Origin: Luteolibacter pohnpeiensis
GTDB taxonomy: Bacteria > Verrucomicrobiota > Verrucomicrobiia > Verrucomicrobiales > Akkermansiaceae
NCBI RefSeq assembly: GCF_016595435.1
Contig: NZ_JAENIJ010000014.1
Coordinates: forward strand, 1 to 64,000
Direction of reading: 5' to 3'
DNA: 64,000 nt
This document shows, one piece after another, positions 34,557-43,210 of the stretch. The notes beneath the pieces were generated by a model. That model ran no database searches and was not told the DNA's origin. It saw nothing but the letters and a program-made list of their open reading frames with translations. Every line of letters starts with the position of its first letter. Position 1 is the stretch's first letter. The translations under genes and the position numbers were made by a program.

Positions 34557-35105
34557 ATGACTGAGTCGGGCAAGACACCGAAGAACATCGTTCTGATCGG
34601 TTTCATGGGAAGTGGAAAGACGACGGTGGGGCGTGAGCTGCACCATCGGCTCGGCTATTCATTGGTCGATATGGATGCGGTGATTGAACAGCGCGAGGGA
34701 CGCCCGATTGCAAAGATTTTCGAAGAAAAAGGCGAAGCTGCCTTCCGCTCCATGGAGAGCCAGTTGCTTCATGAAATGGCGGAAATCGATGACAGTCGCC
34801 GCATCATTTCAACCGGTGGTGGAGTGGTGACCCAGGAGAGAAATCGGGCGCTGCTACGGCAGTTGGGGTATGTGGTCTGGCTACATGCGCCGATCGAAAC
34901 GATTCTGGAACGGACATCGAGAAATCGTGACAGGCCACTTTTGAACGGGCCGGATGCGGCTGAGCGAGCCCGGGTTTTGCTGGAACAGCGCAAGCCTTGG
35001 TATGCGCAGTCCGCGCATCTGAAGGTGGACACCGCGGGGTTGGATTCCGCGGAAGTGGCTACGGGGATTTTGGAAAGCGCGCGCTATTTTTTCACGCGGA
35101 TCTAA
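34557..35105 (+). CDS. aroK: Shikimate kinase
   Basis: 182 residues. Phosphorylates shikimate with ATP in the aromatic amino-acid pathway. P-loop GFMGSGKTTVGREL near residue 16, the shikimate-binding DMDAVIEQREGRPIAKIFEEKGEAAFRSMESQLL, GGGVVTQERNRALL, and the adenine/lid segment RNRDRPLLNG are all present. The basic LID arginines and the length match AroK. Separated by 3 bp from queG, so the two share an operon. Confidence 0.95.
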   Translation: MTESGKTPKNIVLIGFMGSGKTTVGRELHHRLGYSLVDMDAVIEQREGRPIAKIFEEKGEAAFRSMESQLLHEMAEIDDSRRIISTGGGVVTQERNRALLRQLGYVVWLHAPIETILERTSRNRDRPLLNGPDAAERARVLLEQRKPWYAQSAHLKVDTAGLDSAEVATGILESARYFFTRI

Positions 35106-35108
35106 CGA

Positions 35109-36134
35109 ATGATGGAGCAGCAGGTCAAAGCGCTGGCGGCCGAGCTCGGATTCGATGACTGCCGCATCGCGATCGCGAAGCAGGCGAGCCATGCCGGGCT
35201 TTTTCAGGATTGGATTGCCGAAGGAAAACACGGCGAGATGACCTGGATGGAAAAGACACCGGAACGCCGCTGCGATCCGCGCGAGGTCCTGCCTGGTTGC
35301 AAATCAATCATTTGCCTGGCTCTGAACTACTATCCGGGTCGTAGTCCTTTTCCGGACGGAGCGGAAGGTGGGTATCGCATCGCGCGCTACGCCTGGAATA
35401 ATGATTATCACGATCTGATTTGGAAGAAACTCAAGGAGTTCGACCTGCGCCTGCAGGAACTCGGCGGGGTAAATCGATACTACGTTGATACCGGTCCTGT
35501 GCTGGAACGTGATTTTGCAAGCGACTCCGGCCTCGGTTGGAATGGCAAATCGACGGTGCAGATCCATCGGAAATTGGGTGCCTGGTTTTTCCTGGCCGAG
35601 CTTCTAACAACTCTCGATCTCAAACCGGACGAGCCCTTCGGTGATCATTGCGGCAAATGCACCCGTTGCATCACCGCATGTCCTACCCAGGCGATCACCG
35701 CGCCACGACGTGTCGATGCCCGACGTTGTGTTTCCTATCTAACCATTGAACACAAGGGGCCAATTCCCGAGGAGTTCCGTGAGGCGATGGGCGATCGGAT
35801 CTATGGCTGTGATGATTGCCTGGATGCGTGTCCGTGGAATAAATTTGCCGAGAAATCGCGTGATCTCTGGTTTCATGCGCGAGGAGAAGTGTTTGCGAAA
35901 AGCCTGCGTGATTTCCTGGATCTGGATGAGGAAGGCTTCCGAGCTCTATTTGCCAAGTCGCCGATCAAACGAATCAAGCGTCCGCGCTTTCTGCGCAATG
36001 TGTGCGTGGCACTCGGAAATACCGGGACGTCTGAAGACCTTGTTGCGCTGGAGCGAGCTGCGGCGGATGAGGATCCGCTGATTGCAGAGCATGCTGCCTG
36101 GGCGATTGAGAAGATACGCAAACGTCTGAATTAA
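35109..36134 (+). CDS. queG: Epoxyqueuosine reductase QueG
   Basis: 341 residues, near the family's ~350-380. Reduces epoxyqueuosine to queuosine in tRNA using cobalamin and two [4Fe-4S] clusters. N-terminal cobalamin-binding part contains SIICLALNYYPG and RYAWNNDYHDLIWKKL; the catalytic region VDTGPVLERDFASDSGLGWNGKS includes the essential Asp. Cluster ligands: HCGKCTRCITACPTQAI and GCDDCLDACPWNKFA. A shortened HEAT-like tail (VALERAAADEDPLIAEHAAWAIEKI) ends the protein. Start ATG 35109, immediately followed by another Met at 35112; either is possible. Confidence 0.95.
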   Translation: MMEQQVKALAAELGFDDCRIAIAKQASHAGLFQDWIAEGKHGEMTWMEKTPERRCDPREVLPGCKSIICLALNYYPGRSPFPDGAEGGYRIARYAWNNDYHDLIWKKLKEFDLRLQELGGVNRYYVDTGPVLERDFASDSGLGWNGKSTVQIHRKLGAWFFLAELLTTLDLKPDEPFGDHCGKCTRCITACPTQAITAPRRVDARRCVSYLTIEHKGPIPEEFREAMGDRIYGCDDCLDACPWNKFAEKSRDLWFHARGEVFAKSLRDFLDLDEEGFRALFAKSPIKRIKRPRFLRNVCVALGNTGTSEDLVALERAAADEDPLIAEHAAWAIEKIRKRLN

Positions 36135-36433
36135 GGTGTTCTACAACGGATGGTCAAAGTTGAGCCTCGATATTTTTAAATACAGGGTAACAACTCAAAC
36201 TTGCCCGGATTGATGAATTCAGTCTAAAGTTTGCGGAGATTCATACAGTAAATATTTAAATGTCTGAGGTTTAGTCTCTTCGGAGGCTTACCGCTGGTGG
36301 TGTAAGAGTGCTTGGCGTTCTTGCTGTTTTGCAAAACCACTGGGGCAATCTTCTTGTCCCTTTCCAGTGAACGCCAGCCCTCAGGGAGTCCAAGTATTCC
36401 AGACAAAAGACATTATAGCCAATCCATAAAGAC
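36135..36433. other. A+T-rich intergenic region with a doubtful 60-codon frame
   Basis: 299 bp between queG and the FecR-domain gene, more A+T-rich than its surroundings. On the minus strand 36224-36406 is an open frame from a TTG, preceded two codons earlier by a stop; its product (ILGLPEGWRSLERDKKIAPV, then LQNSKNAKHSYTTSGKPPKR) is amphipathic and protein-like, but no family was recognised and no start signal is visible. It may be a remnant of a gene. The left part of the region, 36135-36223, contains nothing I can support. Confidence 0.35.
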
Positions 36434-38701
36434 ATGCGTATAATACAACTCCTCCTCGTTATTGGTCTTTTCATGCTCTCCGTGGGTTATGCTTCCGCTC
36501 AGGATGCACCAGCCAAGTTAAGCTTTCCCTCAACTGCGGCATTTGTGGGAACTTATATTGACTCCAATGTTGGTGAGGTTTCGGATAGCTCGTCGATATC
36601 CGTTATTTCTGCAAATAGCTTTACCGCTGCCAATACCACAGGGACCTACAGCTATACCAAAACTGGAGCGAGCAAGGCAACATTGAGTTATACGTCGGTG
36701 TGGTCTTCGGGGGATGATTCAGAAACGGAGCATAACACCGTTTTGCTCACGTTTACCTCAGCGGGTGGGGGAACTTATACATCATCTGGCTCATATACAG
36801 GGGTCCAGGACGATTTCAACTATAGTGGGAGCTTCACGGGATCAGGAACTTTTACCTACGACTTTGAAAATACTGCACCCACAATTTCTGCTATCTTAGA
36901 TGAGGTGATCCAAATCGGTGAGACGACAGGTGAAATCGATTTCTCCATTGCTGATGAAGAATCTGAAGCTTCGGATCTCGTGGTTACGGTCGATTCGTCG
37001 AATCTGGAATTGGTTCCGTTAGATCATATCACCACTGGTGGGAGTGATGAAAATCGAATGGTATCCATTACACCAGTTGCCAATCGATCCGGCATATCAA
37101 CGATCACCGTAACGGTAAGCGATGGTGAGCTAACGGATTCAACGACCTTCCAGTTGACCGTGAAAATCGGCGAGATTAGCTACATTTCAGGGGCCAATCA
37201 CATGATTTCACGGGGCGGCTCGTCGAGCCAGGCTTCCTTGGGAGATCCGGTTTTTACCAATGACACGGTCATTACCGGAGCAACAGGATTGCTGCGAATC
37301 CAATTTGTTGACGGTTCTGTCGTCACGGTCAGTCCTTCATCGAGTATGGTGGTTGAAATGTTTGAACCCGTGACTGAGGGGTATTTCGATACCATGATCA
37401 ATTTGCTCAAGGGATTGCTTAACTCGGCTGTGACTAGCCGCGATGGCTGGAGCTTCGGGATCAGAACAAAAAACGCCTCGATAGGTGTTAGAGGGACCAA
37501 TTTTGATGTATCCTATGAGGACGATGGTTCGGTGGGATCTACGGTGGTTACCGTATCCAGTGGTGTCGTTGAGGTGACCGACCTGATGAAAGACGAGGTC
37601 AGTACCTTGACCGGTGACCAAACGATCACGATTGAAAGCAGCACTTTGCTTTCTTCCCCATCGATTGTCGGCAGCTGGACGTTTGATAACGGAGCTGGCG
37701 GGGCTTGTCTGACGTTTTTACCCAACGGAGAGTTCACTTATTTTGAAGATGGTGACAGCGTCGAAAACCCAGGTGGCCAGGATGGTGTCGAGAGAGGTAC
37801 ATACAGCTGGAATTCTGATGCTGGCACTTTGGAAGTGAATGTCACTCTTGATACCTGCGGAGATTGGGGATTTTCCAGTGGAGTAGGCACGGTTTCAGGA
37901 ATCTCAACGGTGGTTTCAGAGACCAGTCTGAATTTAGAAAGCGCTGATGGGGAAAGTTACGGTTTTTCCCGTATTTCCACAGGTGATACGTCACTGACTG
38001 GAGCTTGGTTTCGGATGGATAACGAACTCATGACTGTTGTCTCGATCGAGTCAGATGGAACCTATTATTTGGTTCAGGACGATGATGTTGAATTGAATCC
38101 GGGAGGCCAGGATGGTGGTGAAAAAGGGACGATCAGTTGGAATGAGAGTACCGGCTTGATCACGTCGACCGTGTTGAATGATACCAATGGCGGTTGGGGA
38201 CTTTCGGATCTCGGGGAGAATCCAACGCTGGTTCTGGGCGATGATGGAAATTCCTTTGTTTTCAGCGATGACGAGACCGAACCGGTGACTTTCTATCGGG
38301 TTCGCCCATTTGATGGAACTTTTGAAAGTTGGTTGACCGTGCAGTCGCTTTTCGGAGCGCAAGCCGCCCCCCATGCTGCGCCCTTCGCAGATGGGCTTCC
38401 TAACTTGGTTCGCTATGCGATGAACCTATCAAAAGAACCCTCATCGGCGGACTTGCCTAGTTTTAGAGTCGAGACGATTGATGATACCCCCTACCTCACA
38501 CTTGAGTTCCGTGTTCGAAAGTTTCTTGGCGATGTTACTTTGGTGCCGATGCTGAGTGTCGATACCCTGGAAGATTGGCAAGAAGTGCCTTCGGAGTACG
38601 TCGAGGATCTGGCCGATGCTGATTCAGAGACGCTGCGAAAAATGGTCCGCGTTCCCGCATCAAGTTCGCGTGTGTTCCTTCAGCTTGTCGCCTCAGAATA
38701 A
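36434..38701 (+). CDS. Large secreted FecR-domain protein with beta-rich repeats
   Basis: 755 residues with a signal peptide (LLLVIGLFMLSVGYASAQ). Residues ~28-140: a Ser/Thr-rich beta region. ~145-245: a cadherin/Ig-like domain (NTAPTISAILDEV ... VTVSDGELTDSTTFQLTV). ~250-405: a FecR-type domain (GDPVFTNDTVITGATGLLRIQFVDGS, SFGIRTKNASIGVRGTNFDV). ~412-625: two tandem lipocalin-like repeats sharing NPGGQDGxExGTxSWN. The C-terminal ~120 residues hold DGLPNLVRYAMNL, a module also seen at the end of the GH97 enzyme here. Probably an extracellular structural or sensory protein; no sigma gene is adjacent. ATG at 36434. Confidence 0.8.
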   Translation: MRIIQLLLVIGLFMLSVGYASAQDAPAKLSFPSTAAFVGTYIDSNVGEVSDSSSISVISANSFTAANTTGTYSYTKTGASKATLSYTSVWSSGDDSETEHNTVLLTFTSAGGGTYTSSGSYTGVQDDFNYSGSFTGSGTFTYDFENTAPTISAILDEVIQIGETTGEIDFSIADEESEASDLVVTVDSSNLELVPLDHITTGGSDENRMVSITPVANRSGISTITVTVSDGELTDSTTFQLTVKIGEISYISGANHMISRGGSSSQASLGDPVFTNDTVITGATGLLRIQFVDGSVVTVSPSSSMVVEMFEPVTEGYFDTMINLLKGLLNSAVTSRDGWSFGIRTKNASIGVRGTNFDVSYEDDGSVGSTVVTVSSGVVEVTDLMKDEVSTLTGDQTITIESSTLLSSPSIVGSWTFDNGAGGACLTFLPNGEFTYFEDGDSVENPGGQDGVERGTYSWNSDAGTLEVNVTLDTCGDWGFSSGVGTVSGISTVVSETSLNLESADGESYGFSRISTGDTSLTGAWFRMDNELMTVVSIESDGTYYLVQDDDVELNPGGQDGGEKGTISWNESTGLITSTVLNDTNGGWGLSDLGENPTLVLGDDGNSFVFSDDETEPVTFYRVRPFDGTFESWLTVQSLFGAQAAPHAAPFADGLPNLVRYAMNLSKEPSSADLPSFRVETIDDTPYLTLEFRVRKFLGDVTLVPMLSVDTLEDWQEVPSEYVEDLADADSETLRKMVRVPASSSRVFLQLVASE

Positions 38702-38754
38702 ACATGGTGGCTTCGACTTGCGACACGGTGGTAGCGGGTTCAGATTCGATCTGC

Positions 38755-39222
38755 ATGAAACTCTATCAGCTCAAGCAGGAACAGGATTTGCCGATGAGTA
38801 TGGCTGAGGCTTGGGAGTTCTTTTCTTCACCGAAAAATCTGGAAGAGATCACTCCCGGAGATGTGCCATTCGAAATTATCAGTGGTGGTGATGGCAAGAC
38901 GTTCGAGGGGCAGATCATTGCCTACAAAGTCGGCATTGCCCCGGGGATTCGAGTGGGCTGGGTCACGGAAATCACTTCAGTCGATGAGGGTCGCTCGTTC
39001 ATCGATGAACAACGCTTCGGACCATACAAGTTTTGGCATCACCGGCATACTTTTGAAGCGATCGATGGTGGAGTCCGCATGTGTGATCACGTCCAATATG
39101 GGCTGCCTTTGGGTTGGATTGGGCAGGTAGTCCATGCGCTTTTTGTTGGCGCGAAGCTTCGATCCATCTTCGCGTTCCGACGTGAAATTTTGCAGCAGAA
39201 ATTCGGGACTCTTGATGCCTGA
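38755..39222 (+). CDS. SRPBCC-fold ligand-binding protein
   Basis: 155 residues from ATG 38755 (MKLYQLKQEQDLPM). The pattern SMAEAWEFFSSPKNLEEITP, FEGQIIAYKVGIAPGIRVGWVTEI, FIDEQRFGPYKFWHHRHTFEAIDGGVRMCDHVQYGLPLG and the C-terminal helix LRSIFAFRREILQQKF is the CoxG/YfjH-like SRPBCC helix-grip fold that binds hydrophobic ligands. Precise role is unknown; YfjH-like members sometimes accompany NAD-dependent epimerases, which is not the case here. The frame is open from 38704 but those 17 residues lack fold character. Confidence 0.82.
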   Translation: MKLYQLKQEQDLPMSMAEAWEFFSSPKNLEEITPGDVPFEIISGGDGKTFEGQIIAYKVGIAPGIRVGWVTEITSVDEGRSFIDEQRFGPYKFWHHRHTFEAIDGGVRMCDHVQYGLPLGWIGQVVHALFVGAKLRSIFAFRREILQQKFGTLDA

Positions 39223-39224
39223 AG

Positions 39225-39261
39225 CCCATCCGGCGCGAGGGTGAATCGCGCGATGGATGGG
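39225..39261. terminator. Candidate bidirectional terminator hairpin
   Basis: Outer stem CCCATCC/GGATGGG and inner stem GCGCGA/TCGCGC make a two-level hairpin between the convergent SRPBCC and PQQ-dehydrogenase genes, 3 bp after the first stop. No T-run is seen. Confidence 0.5.
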
Positions 39262-39281
39262 TGGCATTGGAGCCAGTCCGC

Positions 39282-41459
39282 TTATTTGGCGGGGATGCGT
39301 GTCCGGAAGCTGGAGAATCCGGGTGCGGATGCGCTGATCTCCCAAGCGCCCCCAGCACTGACGTTTTCTGGTTTTTCGGACAGAACGAGTTTGCCTTCGG
39401 TCACGCCTGACACAGCGCTGATGCCGTCGCCAAGGTGGAGGATGGCGTTGATGAGTTCCTGAATCTCTTCATCGTTGGCACCTAACTGCGGCGGCATGGG
39501 AACGTCGCCCCAGACCCCGGAACCGCCGGTTTTGAGTTTGTTGGTCAAATGGCTGATGGCCGCTGTGTCGCCGCGATACTTGAGTGCGACGTGGACATAA
39601 CTCGGGCCTGTGGATGTTTTGTCGATTTGATGGCAGGCAAGGCAGGCCTTGGCCTCGATGAGCTTGGTGATCTCTGAACTGAATTGTGGACCGCCAGCGT
39701 CATGGCCGGTGGGCGGAATGTAGCGGGCCCGGACCTCGACTTGCTTTTGATGGTCGCCGAAGTTGCCAAATAGTTTGAACTGAAATGCTTCGCCAAATCC
39801 GAGCTGCTGCGGATGCCCGGCGATTTCCAGGCCGACTTGAGGCAGCGTTTCTTCGTGAATCAGGCTCTGGCGGGCGATCGTGTGATTTCCTGCAGTATCT
39901 GTCGCAACCGCACGGATCTCGCTGCCGCCGTGGTTTTCCGGCAGGGTGACGCTGGAGCCATTGCCAACTTTGATCTCGGTGGTGCCGGTGGTGAGCCACC
40001 AGTCGACGACGATTTTCTCATTTTCCGGGTCTTTGGCCTCGGTGACTTTGAAGGTGAGCGGGTCATCGCCTGCTGCGATGCTCAAGGTCGGTGCCTGATC
40101 GGCATCGGCCGGAAGAAGCCGGAACACGCGGCCGTTTTGGTTGAACCACCATTCGGTGCCGTATTCGAGCATCACCAGACTGCCATCCCGGTCCATTTGC
40201 AGATCGATTGGCAATTTGAAGCCGTCCGCGTAGGCGGTCAGGCTTTTGAGGGATTCGTCGTTTCCGAGCTCGGCTTTCCAGATTTTTCCACGAATCCAAT
40301 CGTAGGTGAGCAAGGTGTGGTCATCCTGCTTGGGAAGCATGTTGTACTTCCGAGTGGAGTCGTAATAGAAAACCGGCCCAGCCATGGCATTTCGTCCGCC
40401 GGACCCGACCACTGGGAATTCCGGGCTATTGGCGTAAGGATACCAGATGAAGGCCGAATGAGCCGGTGGCAGGTTTTTCAAGCCGGTGTTGCTGCGGCTG
40501 GGATTCACCGGCGCTGCGGGGTCGGTCATGGGACCCGGCTCATTTTTTGAAAAGTCGAAATAGGAATAAGATTTGTTGTTCCCGACAAAGAATGGCCATC
40601 CGTAATTTCCGGCGGATTTCGCCTGGTTCACTTCATCGTAACCGCGTGGCCCGCGAGGGGTGTCGTTGCCGGCGTCCGGCCCGACTTCTCCCCAATAGAG
40701 CACATCGGTTTTGGGATCAATCGAGGTGCGGAAGGGGTTCCGACAGCCCATCACATAAATTTCCGGGCGGGTTTTGTCCGTTCCAGGTGGGAAAAGATTG
40801 CCCTTTGGGATTTCGTAGCCGTCTTCAGTCGGCTTGATGCGCAGGATTTTACCACGCAGGTCATTGGTGTTGCCAGCGCTGCGCATGGCATTGGCGAATT
40901 CGTGGCCTTCCCGATCATCGATCGGAGCGGAGCCGTCGCTCTCGAACGGGTTCGTGTTGTCGCCGACGCTGAGATAAAGCAATCCATCCGGACCAAAGGT
41001 GAGGCAGCCGCCGTGGTGACAAACCCGGTGGTCGCGGTAAAGCGGGATGTCGATCAGGATTTTCTCTGAGGAAAGGTCGAGCAGGCCATCCTTGAGGGTG
41101 AAACGGGAAAGCCGGTCGACGATCTGATCCGGTGGGCTGTAGTAGATGAAAACCCGCTGATTATGCACAAAATCCGGATCGAGCGCGATGCTCTGAAGAC
41201 CGTCTTCCCGGGCGTAGTCGCTATCGGGATTGCTTTGGCGCAGCGCCTCGACAGGGATCTCGCCAATCTTGAAAAGTCCGCCAGTATCGGGATTCAAACG
41301 CAGCACCCGACCTTCCCGCTCGACGATGTAAATGTCTCCGGCGGGGGCAATCGCCAGTTTCATCGGGTCATGCAGGCCTTCGGCCAATGTCTGGCGCTGG
41401 AGCTGCTGGGCGAACGTGGAGCCGATGAGGAAAAACGGCAAGGCGAGGAGGGCTTTCAT
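39282..41459 (-). CDS. PQQ-type sugar dehydrogenase fused to Ig-like and cytochrome c domains
   Basis: About 725 residues from ATG 41459, which is preceded by AGGAGAGG, one of the few strong Shine-Dalgarno sequences in the window. Signal peptide LLALPFFLIGSTFA. Residues ~20-470 form the six-bladed propeller of soluble aldose/sorbosone dehydrogenases (DPMKLAIAPAGDIYIVEREGRV, DHRVCHHGGCLTFGPDGLLYLSVGD, ILRIKPTEDG, WGEVGPDAG). An Ig/PKD-like domain follows (DPENEKIVVDWWLTTG), and the last ~100 residues are cytochrome c with CLACH and a distal Met in MPPQLG. Likely oxidises a sugar in the periplasm and passes electrons to its own haem. Confidence 0.88.
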   Translation of the reverse strand: MKALLALPFFLIGSTFAQQLQRQTLAEGLHDPMKLAIAPAGDIYIVEREGRVLRLNPDTGGLFKIGEIPVEALRQSNPDSDYAREDGLQSIALDPDFVHNQRVFIYYSPPDQIVDRLSRFTLKDGLLDLSSEKILIDIPLYRDHRVCHHGGCLTFGPDGLLYLSVGDNTNPFESDGSAPIDDREGHEFANAMRSAGNTNDLRGKILRIKPTEDGYEIPKGNLFPPGTDKTRPEIYVMGCRNPFRTSIDPKTDVLYWGEVGPDAGNDTPRGPRGYDEVNQAKSAGNYGWPFFVGNNKSYSYFDFSKNEPGPMTDPAAPVNPSRSNTGLKNLPPAHSAFIWYPYANSPEFPVVGSGGRNAMAGPVFYYDSTRKYNMLPKQDDHTLLTYDWIRGKIWKAELGNDESLKSLTAYADGFKLPIDLQMDRDGSLVMLEYGTEWWFNQNGRVFRLLPADADQAPTLSIAAGDDPLTFKVTEAKDPENEKIVVDWWLTTGTTEIKVGNGSSVTLPENHGGSEIRAVATDTAGNHTIARQSLIHEETLPQVGLEIAGHPQQLGFGEAFQFKLFGNFGDHQKQVEVRARYIPPTGHDAGGPQFSSEITKLIEAKACLACHQIDKTSTGPSYVHVALKYRGDTAAISHLTNKLKTGGSGVWGDVPMPPQLGANDEEIQELINAILHLGDGISAVSGVTEGKLVLSEKPENVSAGGAWEISASAPGFSSFRTRIPAK

Positions 41460-41496
41460 GATAAAACCTCTCCTACGTGGGCCGCATTGCAATCTA

Positions 41497-42858
41497 TCAA
41501 ATCTCGTAAGGCTCGCCGGGCTGCGGCACAATGATTTCGGTATCCGGCAAACGTGCTGCAATTTCTTGGCGGAACCACTCGATCGCCGGTTCGTCGCCAT
41601 GGACGAGGAAGGCTTTTTTCGGCCGCACTTTCACGATGTAATCGGCGATGGCCTCACGCGTCGAGTGGCCGCTGAAGTCGAAGGTTTTGACCTCGCAGTT
41701 CAATTTTACTTTCGGATAGGCCGGATCGAGCAGGATCTCATCGCCCGGTTGGGCAGCGCGGATGCGGCCGCCGGGGGATTCTGGATCCGCATAGCCGACA
41801 AAGAACAATCCGTGTTTTTTGTTCTCAAGCACGCCCATGCGGGCGAAATTGTTCGACACGGTTTTCTCCGTCATCATGCCACTGGACAGCGCGTAGATGC
41901 AGCCGGGAAGAAATGGGATCGGGCCGGTGCGCTTGCGTTTTCCAGCCTCAATCTCCATGTCTTTCATGAAGCGGAACCCCTGCATCTTGCGGCGTGAGGT
42001 TTTGCTGTGCCGGTCGTAAACCAGCGTCATCTTGGTGCTCAGGCCCCCGATGTAAACGGGCGTGGTTTTCGGGATGAGCCCTTCTTTTTTGAAGCGCTGC
42101 AACATCCCCAGGACTTCCTGAGTCTTACCCATGGCGAAAACCGGGATCAGCACAGAGCCGCGGCGTTCCAGCACGCCCTGGATCGCAGCCGCCAGCGCGT
42201 CCTCTTCGTCAGAGCGAGCGTAGTCGGGTCGCCGTGCGTGATCGCCCCGCGTGGTTTCCACGATCAGCGCGTCGACCGGTTCTTCCGGGAACAATGCGCC
42301 TTTTTGGACCGTTGCGTCTTCGAAATTGACATCGCCGGTGTAGAAAATCGTTTTCCCATCGCCTTTGATCGTCATCCCGACCGATCCGAGAATATGCCCG
42401 GCATCGTGGAAAGTCGCCTTCAGCGTGCCATACTGGTCCAGCTCGAACGGGCGCTCAATGCCGCGCAACTCGTAGGTTTCGGTGATTTGATCCAGCTCCT
42501 TGTGGTCAAAAAGCGGGTATTCGGCGATGCCGAGTTCAATCCGCTTGGACTGCATGACATTGACCGAGTTATGCAGCAGGGCCGAGGAAAGCTCGGCCGT
42601 TTCCGGGGATAGGAAAACTTTCGCCTGTGGTTGCGATTCCAAAAACACGGGCAGTGTGCCGACGTGATCGAGGTGGGAATGGGAAATCACGATCGAATCG
42701 ACGCTCCCCGGCTCCAAAAACTCAAAATGTGGCACGGCTTCATTGCCCTCATGCTTCGGGTGCATGCCGGCGTCCAAGACCACCCGTGCAGCGCTGGTTT
42801 CGATCAGATAGGAATTCGCACCGATTCCAGCGTGGCGGCAGAGGCTTTTAAAAATCAT
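41497..42858 (-). CDS. Metallo-beta-lactamase / beta-CASP ribonuclease
   Basis: 453 residues, cytoplasmic. The metal site HSHLDHVG (HxHxDH) lies near residue 60, with GDVNF and later VHGD/HSTREAI motifs. Between them is the beta-CASP domain (FAMGKTQEVLGMLQRFK, and SGMMTEKTVSNNFARMGVL). The layout is that of CPSF73-like/YSH1-type RNA exonucleases, which process mRNA or rRNA ends. Start ATG at 42858 gives MIFKSLCRHAGIGANSYLIE, an N terminus typical of bacterial members. A 7-bp hairpin (42909-42928) sits in its upstream region. Confidence 0.9.
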   Translation of the reverse strand: MIFKSLCRHAGIGANSYLIETSAARVVLDAGMHPKHEGNEAVPHFEFLEPGSVDSIVISHSHLDHVGTLPVFLESQPQAKVFLSPETAELSSALLHNSVNVMQSKRIELGIAEYPLFDHKELDQITETYELRGIERPFELDQYGTLKATFHDAGHILGSVGMTIKGDGKTIFYTGDVNFEDATVQKGALFPEEPVDALIVETTRGDHARRPDYARSDEEDALAAAIQGVLERRGSVLIPVFAMGKTQEVLGMLQRFKKEGLIPKTTPVYIGGLSTKMTLVYDRHSKTSRRKMQGFRFMKDMEIEAGKRKRTGPIPFLPGCIYALSSGMMTEKTVSNNFARMGVLENKKHGLFFVGYADPESPGGRIRAAQPGDEILLDPAYPKVKLNCEVKTFDFSGHSTREAIADYIVKVRPKKAFLVHGDEPAIEWFRQEIAARLPDTEIIVPQPGEPYEI

Positions 42859-42908
42859 AAGTATTCGGACGGATGCGGATCATGTGCGGCTTGGCTCGAC
42901 CTGTCAAA

Positions 42909-42928
42909 CCTGAGGGGATTTCCTCAGG
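42909..42928. promoter_or_regulatory. Hairpin upstream of the beta-CASP nuclease gene
   Basis: CCTGAGG-GGATTT-CCTCAGG forms a perfect 7-bp stem 51 bp upstream of the nuclease ATG. RNases often autoregulate through leader hairpins; that is only a possibility here. Confidence 0.3.
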
Positions 42929-43016
42929 ATTTGAGGTTTTGGAAGATTTCGATGGACAAAAGTCCGTCCTGCCGATACCCGGTTTGCCCCGGCGGCAAGA
43001 AACGCCGGAAATTGAT

Positions 43017-43091
<75 letters not shown>

Positions 43092-43210
43092 TCAATCCGC
43101 TTTGGCACCAGATTCGCCAATTTCAGTCCGCGACCGTTTGCGGATGATCAAAATGCCAGGCGTTTGATTTTTATGACAACTGATTCACGGTTGTGGCGTA
43201 AGGCTCGATC

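Noticed and set aside
36271-36474. 67-codon - strand frame
   Set aside because: Overlaps the start of the FecR-domain gene and a more protein-like frame; no support.
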